This document shows positions 1 to 11,208 of a stretch of DNA of 64,000 nucleotides, in pieces. Within the stretch, counting starts at the first letter, position 1. Each line of letters opens with the position of its first letter. The notes under the pieces were generated by a model. That model saw only the letters and a list, made by a program, of their open reading frames with translations, was not told where the DNA came from and searched no databases. Origin of the DNA: Tubiluchus corallicola (taxonomy: Eukaryota > Priapulida > Priapulimorpha > Priapulimorphida > Tubiluchidae); assembly GCA_030141605.1 (NCBI GenBank), contig JAQGDQ010000109.1, forward strand, positions 199,501 through 263,500. The letters are read 5' to 3'. The position numbers and the translations under genes are program-made.

Positions 1-168
1 GTGCATCTTTAAAGGAACTTTAGACTGAAAGGAACTACTCCTTTTGTTACATATTTGTGATCAGCCTAGTTTGCTTTTAACTTATGTTTCTGTCAATTAT
101 TATGAAAGCAATTAAAGTTCTCTATGTGCTCTCACACACATTGACCAAACAAAGTTACTTGATGTACG

Positions 169-230
169 TTAATCAGATTGCGACTGTGAATGCCAGAATA
201 TTCAGGCATTCACAGTTACAATCTAATTAA
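169..230. repeat. Near-perfect inverted repeat (hairpin) in a Pur-alpha intron
   Basis: Two 26-base arms, 169-194 and 205-230, are reverse complements at 23 of 26 positions and are separated by a 10-base AT-rich loop. The innermost 12 pairs are perfect. It lies in the intron upstream of the first visible Pur-alpha exon. It could be a small palindromic transposon remnant or a folded intronic RNA; nothing in the sequence decides between these. The rest of 1-546 shows nothing recognisable. Confidence 0.7.
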
Positions 231-546
231 TGATGTCGTTAATTGCCAGTTGATTTAAAAAAAGTTGATACTTGGTCTTGATGTACATCACTGAGACTAG
301 AGTTCTTAGACTATTCATGAGTTACGACTGCAAAAATGCTTCTAATGCTAACACATAACATGGTTGTTAGGTCTACTAAAATTTTTAGTTGACTAGTTGA
401 CTAATGTGAACAGTTGCTATTATTAGAAGTACTCCTTGTGTTACAATTGTTGCAAGATTCTCCGTTGTTTAGTTTTACATTAAAAGTCAAAACTGTGATA
501 TGAACAGGAATGTACAATCCTTAACTGATTTTAACTATTTCCACAG

Positions 547-3500
547 GTTGGAGCAGGTGGAAAGAAAAGCAGATTATTATTATCTATGTCAACTGCAGCT
601 GAATTTAGGGATCACCTAACAGATTTTAGTGATCATTATGCCTCCCTTGGTACGTTCTCATCTACATATACTTTGTTTTTGAATTCTTTAAAGAGGGTGG
701 TAATTGTCTGAAATTTCACCCAAAAGTTAAAAGGTACTTTTTAATACATGTTTACACAGCTTTTATTTCAAGGTTTCATATGCCTCAAGTTTTAATTTAT
801 TGATGTTCCTAACATTGCAGATTTTATTATAAAGATTTGTTAAATTCTTTTTTATCCTTAATATGTTGAATAGAAATGCTTCTTAAATAATTTCCTCAAA
901 TACCAACCTGGTCTCCTACATTAAATTTTAAACTCTTCTTCTTGGATATTCATTTTTTAGATTTGTCATTATAGTAGCTGGCGTTCACTTATAAAGGAGT
1001 TTACATAAAAAAATTGAACTTGTTGTCAAACTTGTTGTTTCCTTGGCTGTGAGGCCTTTGTGCTCAGCCCTTGGAATCATTCAGATGGTTGCAGCTGAAA
1101 GAACAACTTGAATATGAAATATGAAAATGTCCACAACAAGTATGGAGACTCTGAGAGGGGTAGAGCTTTTCTATTTTTGTATGGAGATCCGGTGTCGTCT
1201 TTCGTATAAAATGCATCGTACGTGATTTCATGTTGTAGTATGGATACATTGTTTGAGTAAAGCATTTTTGTGAAGGCATACTGTTACAAAAGGAACCGAT
1301 ACTTATGTAAACAAATTTTTTTTGGAATTACTAAATTACCCAGTGATTTTATTGAATGCAGTTAGTGCAACGTCAAGATTGAATTAACTATAAATAATGT
1401 GGTTGTTTATAATGATTTACTCATGCTTCAGGTCCTCCCAATCCGGACAATGTACCCGATGATGGAAAACTAAAAAGTGAGACAATGGTTAAAGAAAATC
1501 GTCGATATTATTTGGATTTGAAAGAAAATGCAAGGGGCAGATTTCTACGAGTAAGTTAATTCTGAGGAATATTCTTTTTCAACTGTGTCAAAATCTGCCG
1601 AGTGTCTCCGTCTAGAGGAAATAAATGTATAATCATTTCTAATGCTTTGTCATTTATCGGGGCAAAAGAACTTAAGTGAATTTTTGGGTTTTGTGAAACT
1701 GGCTGCAAAGGGTGTTTAGGACCTTGTACTGTTCGAAAAGTAGTGAAACTCAAAATTTTTTGAGATCTGGGAAAATTTCTAGGCTACCAAGAAAAATTAA
1801 TTTTGTCCATTTTTGGCACCCACCATCAACTAGACCTCAGTGTGGCTACTTCTCTTGATCTCCATCCTGCCCCGTATTTGCAGTAAGAGTAATGACTGAA
1901 TGAGTATTTTAAATAGTAGTAAGCTGCAGCGGTTTAGTCGTAGTCACCTACAGTCAGTTTTTCAAATCAAATCTTTTTTCTTAATGAGTACAACTGTAAT
2001 GTAGCTCATAGCTCTGGCGTGTATAAAACATACAATCTAAATGGGTTGCAAGATATCTATATTCATACAAAAAATGTTAGTTTAAATGCAGGTGCCTCAC
2101 CTTTTTAAGACTATATACAGCTTGATATAGATCAGCTGACTAGTAAGAAATGCTGGAAATATTGATCAATACTTGCTGGACTACCAGGTTGCTGCTGTAA
2201 AGCTAGGTTACACTCCACAGACAGACAGTCTCTGTTGCAGTATGTAATCAATAGTGTCCAGGCATTTTTCCATTTTTAATTAAATGTCCAATAATGTGCA
2301 CAGATCTCATCTTGTTAAGTTACTGCATTAAAATTTTATAATAAAGTTGCATGTGCTAAGAGTTGTGCGTGGATAGTTTTTATGGGAGGGTAACTAATAA
2401 TAGGCTGTCGACATACCATAGGCTTTTTTCTTGCTAACTTTGTATGGTAACTATATAAATAATTCTTCTTTTTATACTTGGTTTATTGGTACTCTATTTG
2501 TGGATCTTTGCAATCTTTTATAGCTCATTTTACTGTAGCATGGACATTTTATTGTTGCATTTTACTGTAGCACTCACTTTTATCTTTTTCTTTCAATTTT
2601 ATCTTTAAAAGCATTTAAGACCTCAACAGTTCTCGGCATATGATCTTCTGTACTGTGAAAGGTCCCTCAAAGAAATGCCTATTGTTTTTGCTTGATTTAT
2701 TTTGTCTGTAGTGTATTACAGGAAGTTATTATTTTCTCTCTAATTTTTGTCTGCTGTGAACAGGTTTTGGGTTTTCAACTTTCATTACCTTTGTGAAATG
2801 CCTCTGGCATTTGTGAGTTTGTACGAAGAGCTGCTTGTAACATTTTCTGGTAAATTATACTAGAAATTAGTGGGGTCAGGGGTATGGTAATTTTGGGATT
2901 TATGCTTTGAATGCGTGTTTTGTTTGAGACATTGAAAATTTCTCTCATGTTTCATTTGAAACACTGCAAATTTCTCTCACGTGGTTCACAGCCGGTCTTT
3001 TGTTTTAGATGGATTTGTACCCTGAATTAATACAGAAATGTGAAATTAACTTTGAACATATTGAAATGACCAGACAGTTAATCTTCGGTTGATAGAAACC
3101 AACCATAGCAGACTGCAAAATTGAATACTATGAAATCAGTTGTATTTATAGAAATCAAAAACAGTGTACTTTGTGCCTAACTCATGAGTTGAAAATTCAC
3201 ACTGCAGCTGAAATTCATGAAAATACGCAAACTTTTTGACGTTGCTTTGATGTATTTTTTGTTTTCACCATTTAATAGAATTTAATTTTGACTGATAGTT
3301 ATATAAATCCAATGAATTACATTTTGTTAAACGCATTTTCTTGAAATTAGTTAACATTGTTAACACATCTTAACATTACCATTTTTCACCATATGGAAAA
3401 TATTATCTATATGCAGCAGGCTGCCGAGAGAATTTTTATGTGCACAAAACAAATTTTGGGCCCCTTCCTCACCTGTACAAGGACATGAAGACTGTAATGC

Positions 3501-6335
3501 ACAAAAAAGTTCCATAATATTTGTTTGCTAATAACTGTAATATGTTTATTCACAGTGAAGCATAATACGTCCCAGTTCATTCTCTGCTAATGGAGACTGC
3601 CCAACTTGTAGAAAAATGTTAAGTCGAGCTTTGGCACAAAATTGACATTAGGTTTAGAAAATTAGAATTATCTTGTGGCGGGACCTGCACAAATTGTTAG
3701 ACCTAACATGCACAGACCAAGTTGAAGCTTCATATGTTTTACAGTACTAGGTCTTCATTGTTTAACATATGAAGTAATGATGAATGTAGGTGAGAAACCA
3801 ATACAAATATTGTCCAGCTATGCAAAATTTAGTGTTTCTAATTTTACCATTGCATAGCCACAGTAGGGCATCTAATTGGGATCGACACCAACACAAATAC
3901 TGGTCATGCTGACATACAAAATTTAATATTTGTTGCACCCCCTATCCTTGGGCCTGTCTAAATAGAGTAGACTGTCATTTAATTTTTTGATCGTTCACAT
4001 CAGGTATTTTGGACGTATAGTCGTATACCAGTTTGTTAAAGGTTGCTCAATTGTCCAATTTTTTTGCAATTTCGTTACTATGCAGATTTTGTTATGAAAT
4101 GTATCAAGTGAAAGTACATTTATATTTTGATGTTAGTGATTCAGTAGTGGATCAATTTCAGTGATTCTCTTTCAACTTTTAGCGAGATCTAAGTGTGGGT
4201 GTTTTTAGATAGTATTCTAAACATTTTTAGAACCATACTATGTTTTCATTCTGCATTTTAACAAAAACGACTGAAATCTCTTATAGCTATTTTTTAAAAT
4301 TTGATGGTGTGTTGGACTACGATTTTGACCTATCTTGATAAGCTTCTTTGATTTTTTTCATTAGACGGAGTTACATTGATTTGTTAATAGTAGTTTATTT
4401 TTTGATTGCCAGATGGAGAAGCACAGCAAAATGTTTTCGTATTTTTTCTGTGATGTATTTTGTACATTAATGGAAATAAATTCGTGTTCGTAACAAACAA
4501 AGTTGAATTAAATGTAGATTTTCAGCTAAAATATTTATATCCATTTTTTAACTAGAAATTGTGGAAAATATAATTTTCTTGTTGGTTATATAATGTTTGT
4601 GCATATTGAGCCTTACTATAGTAACTTTAATAGCAGGTTGTGACTTTTCAGGCTGAAAAATGTATAACTGGATTTGAGAATTATAATATCAGTGTTTTCT
4701 TTTCATTATCTACTGTAACTGCATTACTGTGATGCATACGCTTAGGTGTCACAGACGATACCACGTGGAGGTCCACGCTCACAGATCGCCATCCCAGCAC
4801 AAGGAATTATAGAGTTCCGTGATGCGCTAACTGAATTACTGGACGAATTTGGAACTGATGATGGTGGTAAGATGAAGACTGAATTTAATTAGCTGGTACC
4901 CTGCATTGCATAACCATCTGGCGATGGATATTAGACACTGTGGAAAGTGTTAATAGTGACTGTAGTGATTGCTGTGATTAATTTAGGTTGAGCATAAAAT
5001 GCCAAGAGTAATAATATTTCAGTAAATTGATATGTTCAGTTCATGATCTTAAATTTCTTTTATCGCATTCTGGTTATTATTAAATGGGCGGCTACAGATG
5101 TTTTTTTCTTGATTAGCCAAATTTTAAGCATTTTGGTGGAAGTTTTTGTTGTCCAGTGTTAAAGGGCATTAAAGTGTTCTATCTTACTTCACTAAACTCC
5201 TCTATGGTGAAATTCGTCTGGTCGAGGAGTGCAGGAATGAACGCCACTAAAAAGAATTACTCTAAATGTTACACTGTAAGTCACTTGAAAGCCTTAAAAT
5301 AAAAAACGAAAATATAACACATAAAATGGCAGTGGGCAGTAAAGAACTAATAACATTGAGATTCATGTTGAGAATCTATAGCAATCAAATCAGTATGCTT
5401 TTCATACACGTTTGTAAAGCGCGTATTGCTTAAAAACTTGACGAAAATTTTGTTGTGTTGCGCTAAAGCATAGCCGTAACTCAAGTACTGTTGAGAGCCA
5501 AGTCCCAGTTACATTTATTTATGGTACATCATGATGGTGAGTTTTTTTTCAATTGGGACATGTCACTTCAAAGGAATTGTCTCATTGAGGAGATCAAAAT
5601 ATGAAGTTATTTTTGTTGCCCATGCATACATGTATATATGCAGACATAAAAAATTTAATGTTACATTTGTGGAACTACAATTAAAATTGACAGTGCTTGA
5701 TCCTGAACCGGACAAACCATGGCAGGAATTACTGGAAAATTCTATAATACTATTATGCTAGCTTTTGTGACAGTTATCTGTTTGGTCTCTTCAAAAACTG
5801 CTTAACTTATTGCATTGACAATTCATTTCCAGGTTTTCAAGGAGAATTACCTGATGGACGACATATGCGTGTAGAAAATAAAAACTTCTACTTTGATATA
5901 GGATCAAATCATCGAGGAGTATACATGCGTATCTCAGAGGTAATTTATCTAAATATATTACTTTTCTACGAACACGTTTTTTGTGTTTATAACATTGGTA
6001 AATTTATAAAAAAATTCTTAATCTGCACTATTATTTGTTTTTTAAGCCTTGAGAAGAGTTTTAGAATGTACTCATATATATTTTCACAATTTTATTAACA
6101 AAGACTCTGGGGTGAATACGAAATTGTTAAACATTGTTGCTTTCACAACATTTTCTTTTTTTAGGTGAAAAATAACTTTCGCACTGCCATCACCATTCCG
6201 GAAAAGTCCTGGTCGCGATTTCGTGACATATTTGCGGATTATGTAGAGAAAATGGAAGAACAGCAAGATCAACAGGGCAAGCCCGAAGCTACGGCTGCAT
6301 CTGCAACATCCAATGGTGATGACCAACGCGAGTGA
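547..6335 (+). CDS. PURA: Pur-alpha single-stranded nucleic-acid-binding protein (3' part of gene)
   Basis: Five exons are visible: 547-649, 1432-1550, 4746-4866, 5833-5939 and 6165-6335. All have AG/GT borders and join in frame to give 206 residues and a TGA stop. The first exon opens in frame after an acceptor, so the N-terminus and most of PUR repeat I lie left of the window. The protein shows the end of repeat I ([10 protein letters not shown], then [12 protein letters not shown]), repeat II ([20 protein letters not shown], then IALPAQG-like [15 protein letters not shown]) and repeat III ([20 protein letters not shown], then AITIPEKSW). A polar, Q/E-rich tail follows. Pur-alpha family proteins bind purine-rich single-stranded DNA and RNA and act in transcription and mRNA transport; this role is family knowledge. 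Vertebrate PURA coding regions are intronless, so this split gene fits a non-vertebrate. It could be labelled alpha or beta, since invertebrates usually have one copy. Confidence 0.95.
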
Positions 6336-8850
6336 GAGCGCGTCGAACAGCGGCGACAGAGAGTTGTCTCCCTCTAAGTTAACGCCAAGAGTTGTTGCAT
6401 GATGTGGTGTTTTCTGGTTGATTGTGTGGTGAACGGTGCAGTTGAGGTCGGGTGTACAAATTCCATCCAGTCATAATTTATACTCTCAGGCATGCAGCCC
6501 TTTAGCAGCAGTCGCTGCACAAGTTTATTTAACATAATTCATTTGCAGGACAAAGTTATTGCAAATGTGTCGGGGACTGTTGGTACAGGTACTGTTGTAG
6601 ATCCCTGACCTCAACTACACCGCACTACACTAGCAAGCTACATAGTAAGACTTCATATACTGACTGGGATATATTAGATAAGGAGTTCAGTTTTAATTCT
6701 GTGATGGTATTACTTCAAGAAGTTTAACGGTTTGTATTTAATAAATAGATGAATGCCTTTGAATGGTTTGGTTGCAAATTTGCACTCCAACTTTTAGAAA
6801 CATCTGTTATGGTGGCTCACTATACTGCAGAATCTATCATTTTGAATTATGTAATACTAACTGTTGATGACTGCATTGACTATATTTTGATTTGCAAAAT
6901 TTGATAAATCACAACGAGATGTACAATATAGTTTAGATTTTTTCATTCGACAAGTTATTTCATCATAAGTCTATTTACATTTATATCATACAACAACTCG
7001 TAAAACTAACTCTTGGTCGTTATTAAGTTCGTTGGCTCCTGAAGATGGTGTCACTAAACAGGCAACATCATAATAATAGTTGTCTTTTGCATTTTGCACA
7101 TAGTGATGATTCTGCTGATGATGTTTAGAGTATATTATAATATTACGTGAGATGTAAAGGCTGGAGTATATAGCTGCGGTATGGTTGTCGTTACTGTGGT
7201 TACGTACGATGCAGATTTTCATATTGTATCGAAACGCCAAGCTTTGTAACGTGTTACTGTTAGGTATACTTCTGATCTGTATATATAATAGCACTAGTGG
7301 GTGTGTCTGGGACAAACCTGCAGTGCTTTTACTTGCCTAGCAGTTGTAATTACTACATGCTGCTGTTAGCAAGAATCATATTGCTTCATGCTACTACGGA
7401 GTTACTAACGTCATAATAACACTACTAAGGCATTTTTGTCATTGGCAGTTTTGGTGTTTATTATCTGCAATGCATGTTCGAAAACTGCATGTAAAATAAA
7501 TTCAAATTTGTTTGCAATAATTATTGGTAACTTTATAAACGTCTGTTAAATAGTTCAAATTTCACTTTGAAAACTTTGGATCTCAACTGCTTATGTTTCA
7601 TGCAAGAGTAGCATATCTTCTGCTATCTACTTTAGCCTTGGCATGTTTGTCGTGTTTTTGTTTGATTACTAAACTTTGTTCTAGTTTGGATTCTTCGAGT
7701 CGGGTTGATTTTGCATTCAGATTGATGGAAGTTCTTTAAAAGCCGGTGGTTTTTGCATTATCCCCATGTTTGGTGGCCTCCATGAACTGTTTATCTTGTT
7801 TATTCATGTTATTAAATAAATATATCTTTTATCTAAGTGAAGGTTAGACTTTTCACTATTTGATAAGTGAGAAGTGTTGGTTACTGCATTTAGTATTCAA
7901 CCACCATATGTGGTATGTTATTGTGTTCATATTCTAGGTAATTGCCTGTAGTTATATTATATATATTTGCCAAATGTTGTTAGGTAGACAGTAGGCAGAG
8001 ACTCTAATGCACTGGTTATAGTTATCTTCGGACGATTTTAAGTGAACATGTTAATTTGATATATTTTAAGTATTTTTGTTTAATACTGACTTTGTTCAAG
8101 GTATTTAAATATTGTAGTTGTTATGCCATACTTTTATTTTAAGTAATAACCAGCAAGTTTTGTTTATAAATGCCTCTAGTCTTGTGTCATGCAAAACCAA
8201 TTAACTGCCTACTATACTTCTAAGTTTGCTTTGTATTTCCTTGTATTTGTTTTATATAACTTCTGTAAGGTCATGTGACCTATGGCTTTGTGTAGCCATA
8301 TGTTATGTTTTGTATGGCTCTTTGGTCATCTGTTATTGAGCTAGATAATAATATGTCATCTGTTATTAAGCTAGATAACAATAGAAGTGTTACAGGAATT
8401 ATCCATAAGTCTCCAAGGAATGTGGATTGTTTTGATGCGACAATCCCTTACATTCTATTTGCTGAATGCATTGCTTAGATTGTTTTTTGTACATTTTTGG
8501 CAATTTGTTTTAACAATTTCTGTTTTTTAAGTTCAATGTTATCGAGAAATTACAATGCAATGGAAATCTCTCGTTGTTGATAAACACATTTTTATTGTGT
8601 TTCATGGAAACTTTCCAATATTTGCATGATTTTGTTTTCAACAAGGTTAGCCATTTCCTTGCTGAGGTTCTTTTTGCCTGTCTTTAAATTTATTTATCAG
8701 CACATTGTGCTTGTCCAACCTTGGGTTTCTGGAAATGCTTTCTATCTTGTATTATATCTTCTAACAAAATGCTATATGCACTAATAGAAATAATTAATCA
8801 CCAAATTAATTTTGTTCGAAAACCTTGTTGTGAACCACAAGAAAATAAAT
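6336..8850 (+). other. Probable long 3' UTR and downstream region of Pur-alpha
   Basis: No coding gene is visible in these 2.5 kb. Poly(A) signal hexamers AATAAA occur at 6740-6745, 7815-7820 and 8844-8849 on the plus strand, so a long or alternatively ended 3' UTR is plausible. Long Pur-alpha 3' UTRs are known in vertebrates; its extent here is inference. The open frames in this stretch look like chance. Confidence 0.4.
8325..8384. repeat. 30-base direct tandem duplication
   Basis: Two adjacent 30-base units, 8325-8354 and 8355-8384, each begin GTCATCTGTTATT and differ at two or three positions. They lie downstream of the Pur-alpha stop. No function is suggested. Confidence 0.75.
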
Positions 8851-10200
8851 ACACAGATCTTATTGTATATTGTTCTTTATTTGTGTTCGTTCAGCATTTT
8901 TTTACTGCATTCACTGATGTCGCTATCAATAAGTTTATAGCGACACTACATTAGTAATTAACAGCATTTGTCTTCAGTTGTAAAGTATTAACTTATAACA
9001 TTATCAGTAATGTGAACAATTCAAGACTACTTTTGATGCCAATGTGCAACTGTTTAAAAACGGCGTCAAGTATTATTGCGAAACCTTTGGTGTGAAAGGT
9101 TCATGCACTTGCGCTTGACGTAGTTGAGATTGATAGTAAAGTTATTACAATTGTCTAAAAGTACTTTTATGTAGGGATGGAAAACTTAATTTGTAACCTT
9201 TAAAACGGTAAGGATTGAGGGCCAGCTTCCATTGGAGATGAACAGCTGGTGGTCAGAGCGGCAGTGAGACAGCCACTTATTATACTAGCTAGGCCTACCG
9301 CAATTTTGGTCACAAAGTAGCCATTGTAACCAACCAGTTATAACAGACAGCAAATTGTTATCTATGAACATAGTTTGCAAAATGAGATTCGCACCCGAGG
9401 CCTCATCGAAAGCCTTGAGTAGGAGGACTACAGCTGTAACCTAGTCTCGTTAATAAGATGCGGTCAGTAAAAAAGTTATAATGTGCATGAAACAATTATA
9501 GTAATGTTATAGTATTTTCAGTTAGCACGGCTTCAACGACTCCCGTATTTAACAGCAATGCTTGCTGTTATTGAATCTTACCGCACAGACGAGATTTGGT
9601 TGCAGTATGAAGTGTAATTCTCTATATAAGACGAGACACTTGAACTGGCCTAGTGATGTTCTGGTCCTATCGCTTCGTCAGTGAGGTAAATAACAAGGTG
9701 TTGTACGCAGATAAAATGGACAAGAAGTACGATTAGCAGATTTATTGATGACTGCTAGTCATTTTTATAATCTGCTTCGGGTTTATTTAACTATTCAAGC
9801 CAAGTTATTCACCGTGATCACTAAGCTATTACCTCTCGTCTTCATTCATTCTGTTGCTGCTATACCAATTAGTGCTTGCACGAAGAAACTATCCATGGCT
9901 ATCATAGGACTTAGTTTGCAGATATCCAAGCGGGCAGTGTACTCTATTTACTGTTTTCGTGTAGTACATATAGTTTCCATTCTTGCTTTGGACAAGGCAA
10001 GTTTTGCGTGTAAGGTTAGTACGTTGACAGTTACGCAGAATGCTGAAAATTGGTAGCAGATGAATATGGTTGTAACTCGTTCTTTTGTGTATATAGTTTA
10101 TACAAGTTTAGGTATAATCTAATGCGCAACTGTGCTAAAAACGAACACGCACATTTATATTAACTACATGTATTTATGTTATCTCTTGTCTTAGTATTCG
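8851..10200. other. Intergenic stretch without a recognisable gene
   Basis: No exon with a family match or convincing splice borders was found on either strand. A segment around 9230-9450 contains a weakly tRNA-like string (GATTCGCACCC, resembling a reversed B box), but no A box or full cloverleaf could be drawn, so it is not called as a tRNA or SINE. Confidence 0.4.
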
Positions 10201-10579
10201 TTGCTACATCACATTGTTAAATCTGTACAATCAAACCTTAATTCAACAAACGAACCATCCATTTTGTACGCTGATTTACCAGGACTATCTACCCCTCAAC
10301 AGGGCACTGTTGATCCCGAATGGGTACAAACAACACAAATCCCTGACCTTACGATTTTCTTTTCAGAAACTCGCTTCTTAATAATAGCTTAGCGTTCCAT
10401 TCTATACTCCAGAAAATATTCACAAAGCCAGAGATCGTAAAACAAACGGATATGCAGCTTTAAAATCAGATCTTGAAAAACAAAATTTTGAGGTGTTGTT
10501 TGTTCCATTTGAGATCTGCAGTCGTGTTTTTATTTTTGCCGACAATTACAACATGCTTAAGATACTTGCTAAATTTTAA
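10201..10579 (+). mobile_element. Frameshifted remnant of a retroelement C-terminal domain
   Basis: Two adjoining plus-strand frames look like pieces of one decayed retroelement polyprotein tail. The first (10201-10392) has ILYADLPGLSTPQQGTVDPE, then a motif ending in PDLTIF. The second (about 10391-10579) has VPFYTPENIHKARDRKTNGY, then KSDLEKQNFEVLFVPFEI. The order ILYADLPG, PDLxI, ELTVPF-like, ARxRKxxxY, VPFEI is familiar from C-terminal, probably endonuclease-like regions of retroelement open reading frames in invertebrate and fish genomes. The break in frame and the stops show it is inactive. No reverse transcriptase, target duplication or poly(A) tail is evident, so the element class is not settled. 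Confidence 0.6.
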
Positions 10580-11154
10580 ATAGATTTAATTATTTTATCA
10601 TAAATTTATTTAGAACTTTTACCTTTTTGATCTCACAGAATGCTAGTGTTTGTCATTTAAGCGTTTATGTAAAATTTGTAATTATAAGTTAATGTGTGTT
10701 TAATGTGTATTACTCACTGGAGGAGTATCACCTTATTGTACACTTCTGTGTGTCTTTAAATTTTGTAATAAAATTTGTTATTTTTACAGGCAAAAGAACT
10801 AAAAGTAAAATCAAATTAACAATAAAATAAGAACACAAATAGCTAGACAGCTGTAGTAAGTCCCCATACGGGAGGGTCAGAAAACCGTCTTCGGACAACA
10901 TTTTCGACTGAATGTGCAGTAATGTATTAATTTAGTTACGTGAAATTAGTTATTAAAAATGATAAGAGTGAATGCTTAATCCATTGTTACCAATATGTAG
11001 TTGCTATATATCAATAGCTTTTTATATTATCATATAGAATACTCTCCTGTGTAACCAAAAGTAGTTGATCTATATATATATAGGTCAACGGCCTGTGTGA
11101 GTGCCCTTTCATGCAGAACCGAACTCAAGCATTTCGCTTCCTTATGCCAAGCCG

Positions 11155-11162
11155 TGACGTCA
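11155..11162. promoter_or_regulatory. CRE-like palindrome upstream of the STELLO-like gene
   Basis: A perfect TGACGTCA lies 46 bases upstream of the ATG at 11209, in the probable 5' UTR or promoter. This is the canonical CREB/ATF site. Two further copies occur near 45.7 kb and 61.1 kb away from any gene start, so a chance match is quite possible. Confidence 0.25.
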
Positions 11163-11208
11163 TTAGGTAGTTTAGTTATTATTTCAAAGTGAAAATGTAG
11201 TGGGAAAG

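Noticed and set aside
9230-9450. tRNA-like string with a reversed B box
   Set aside because: No A box at the right distance and no cloverleaf; not supportable as a tRNA gene.
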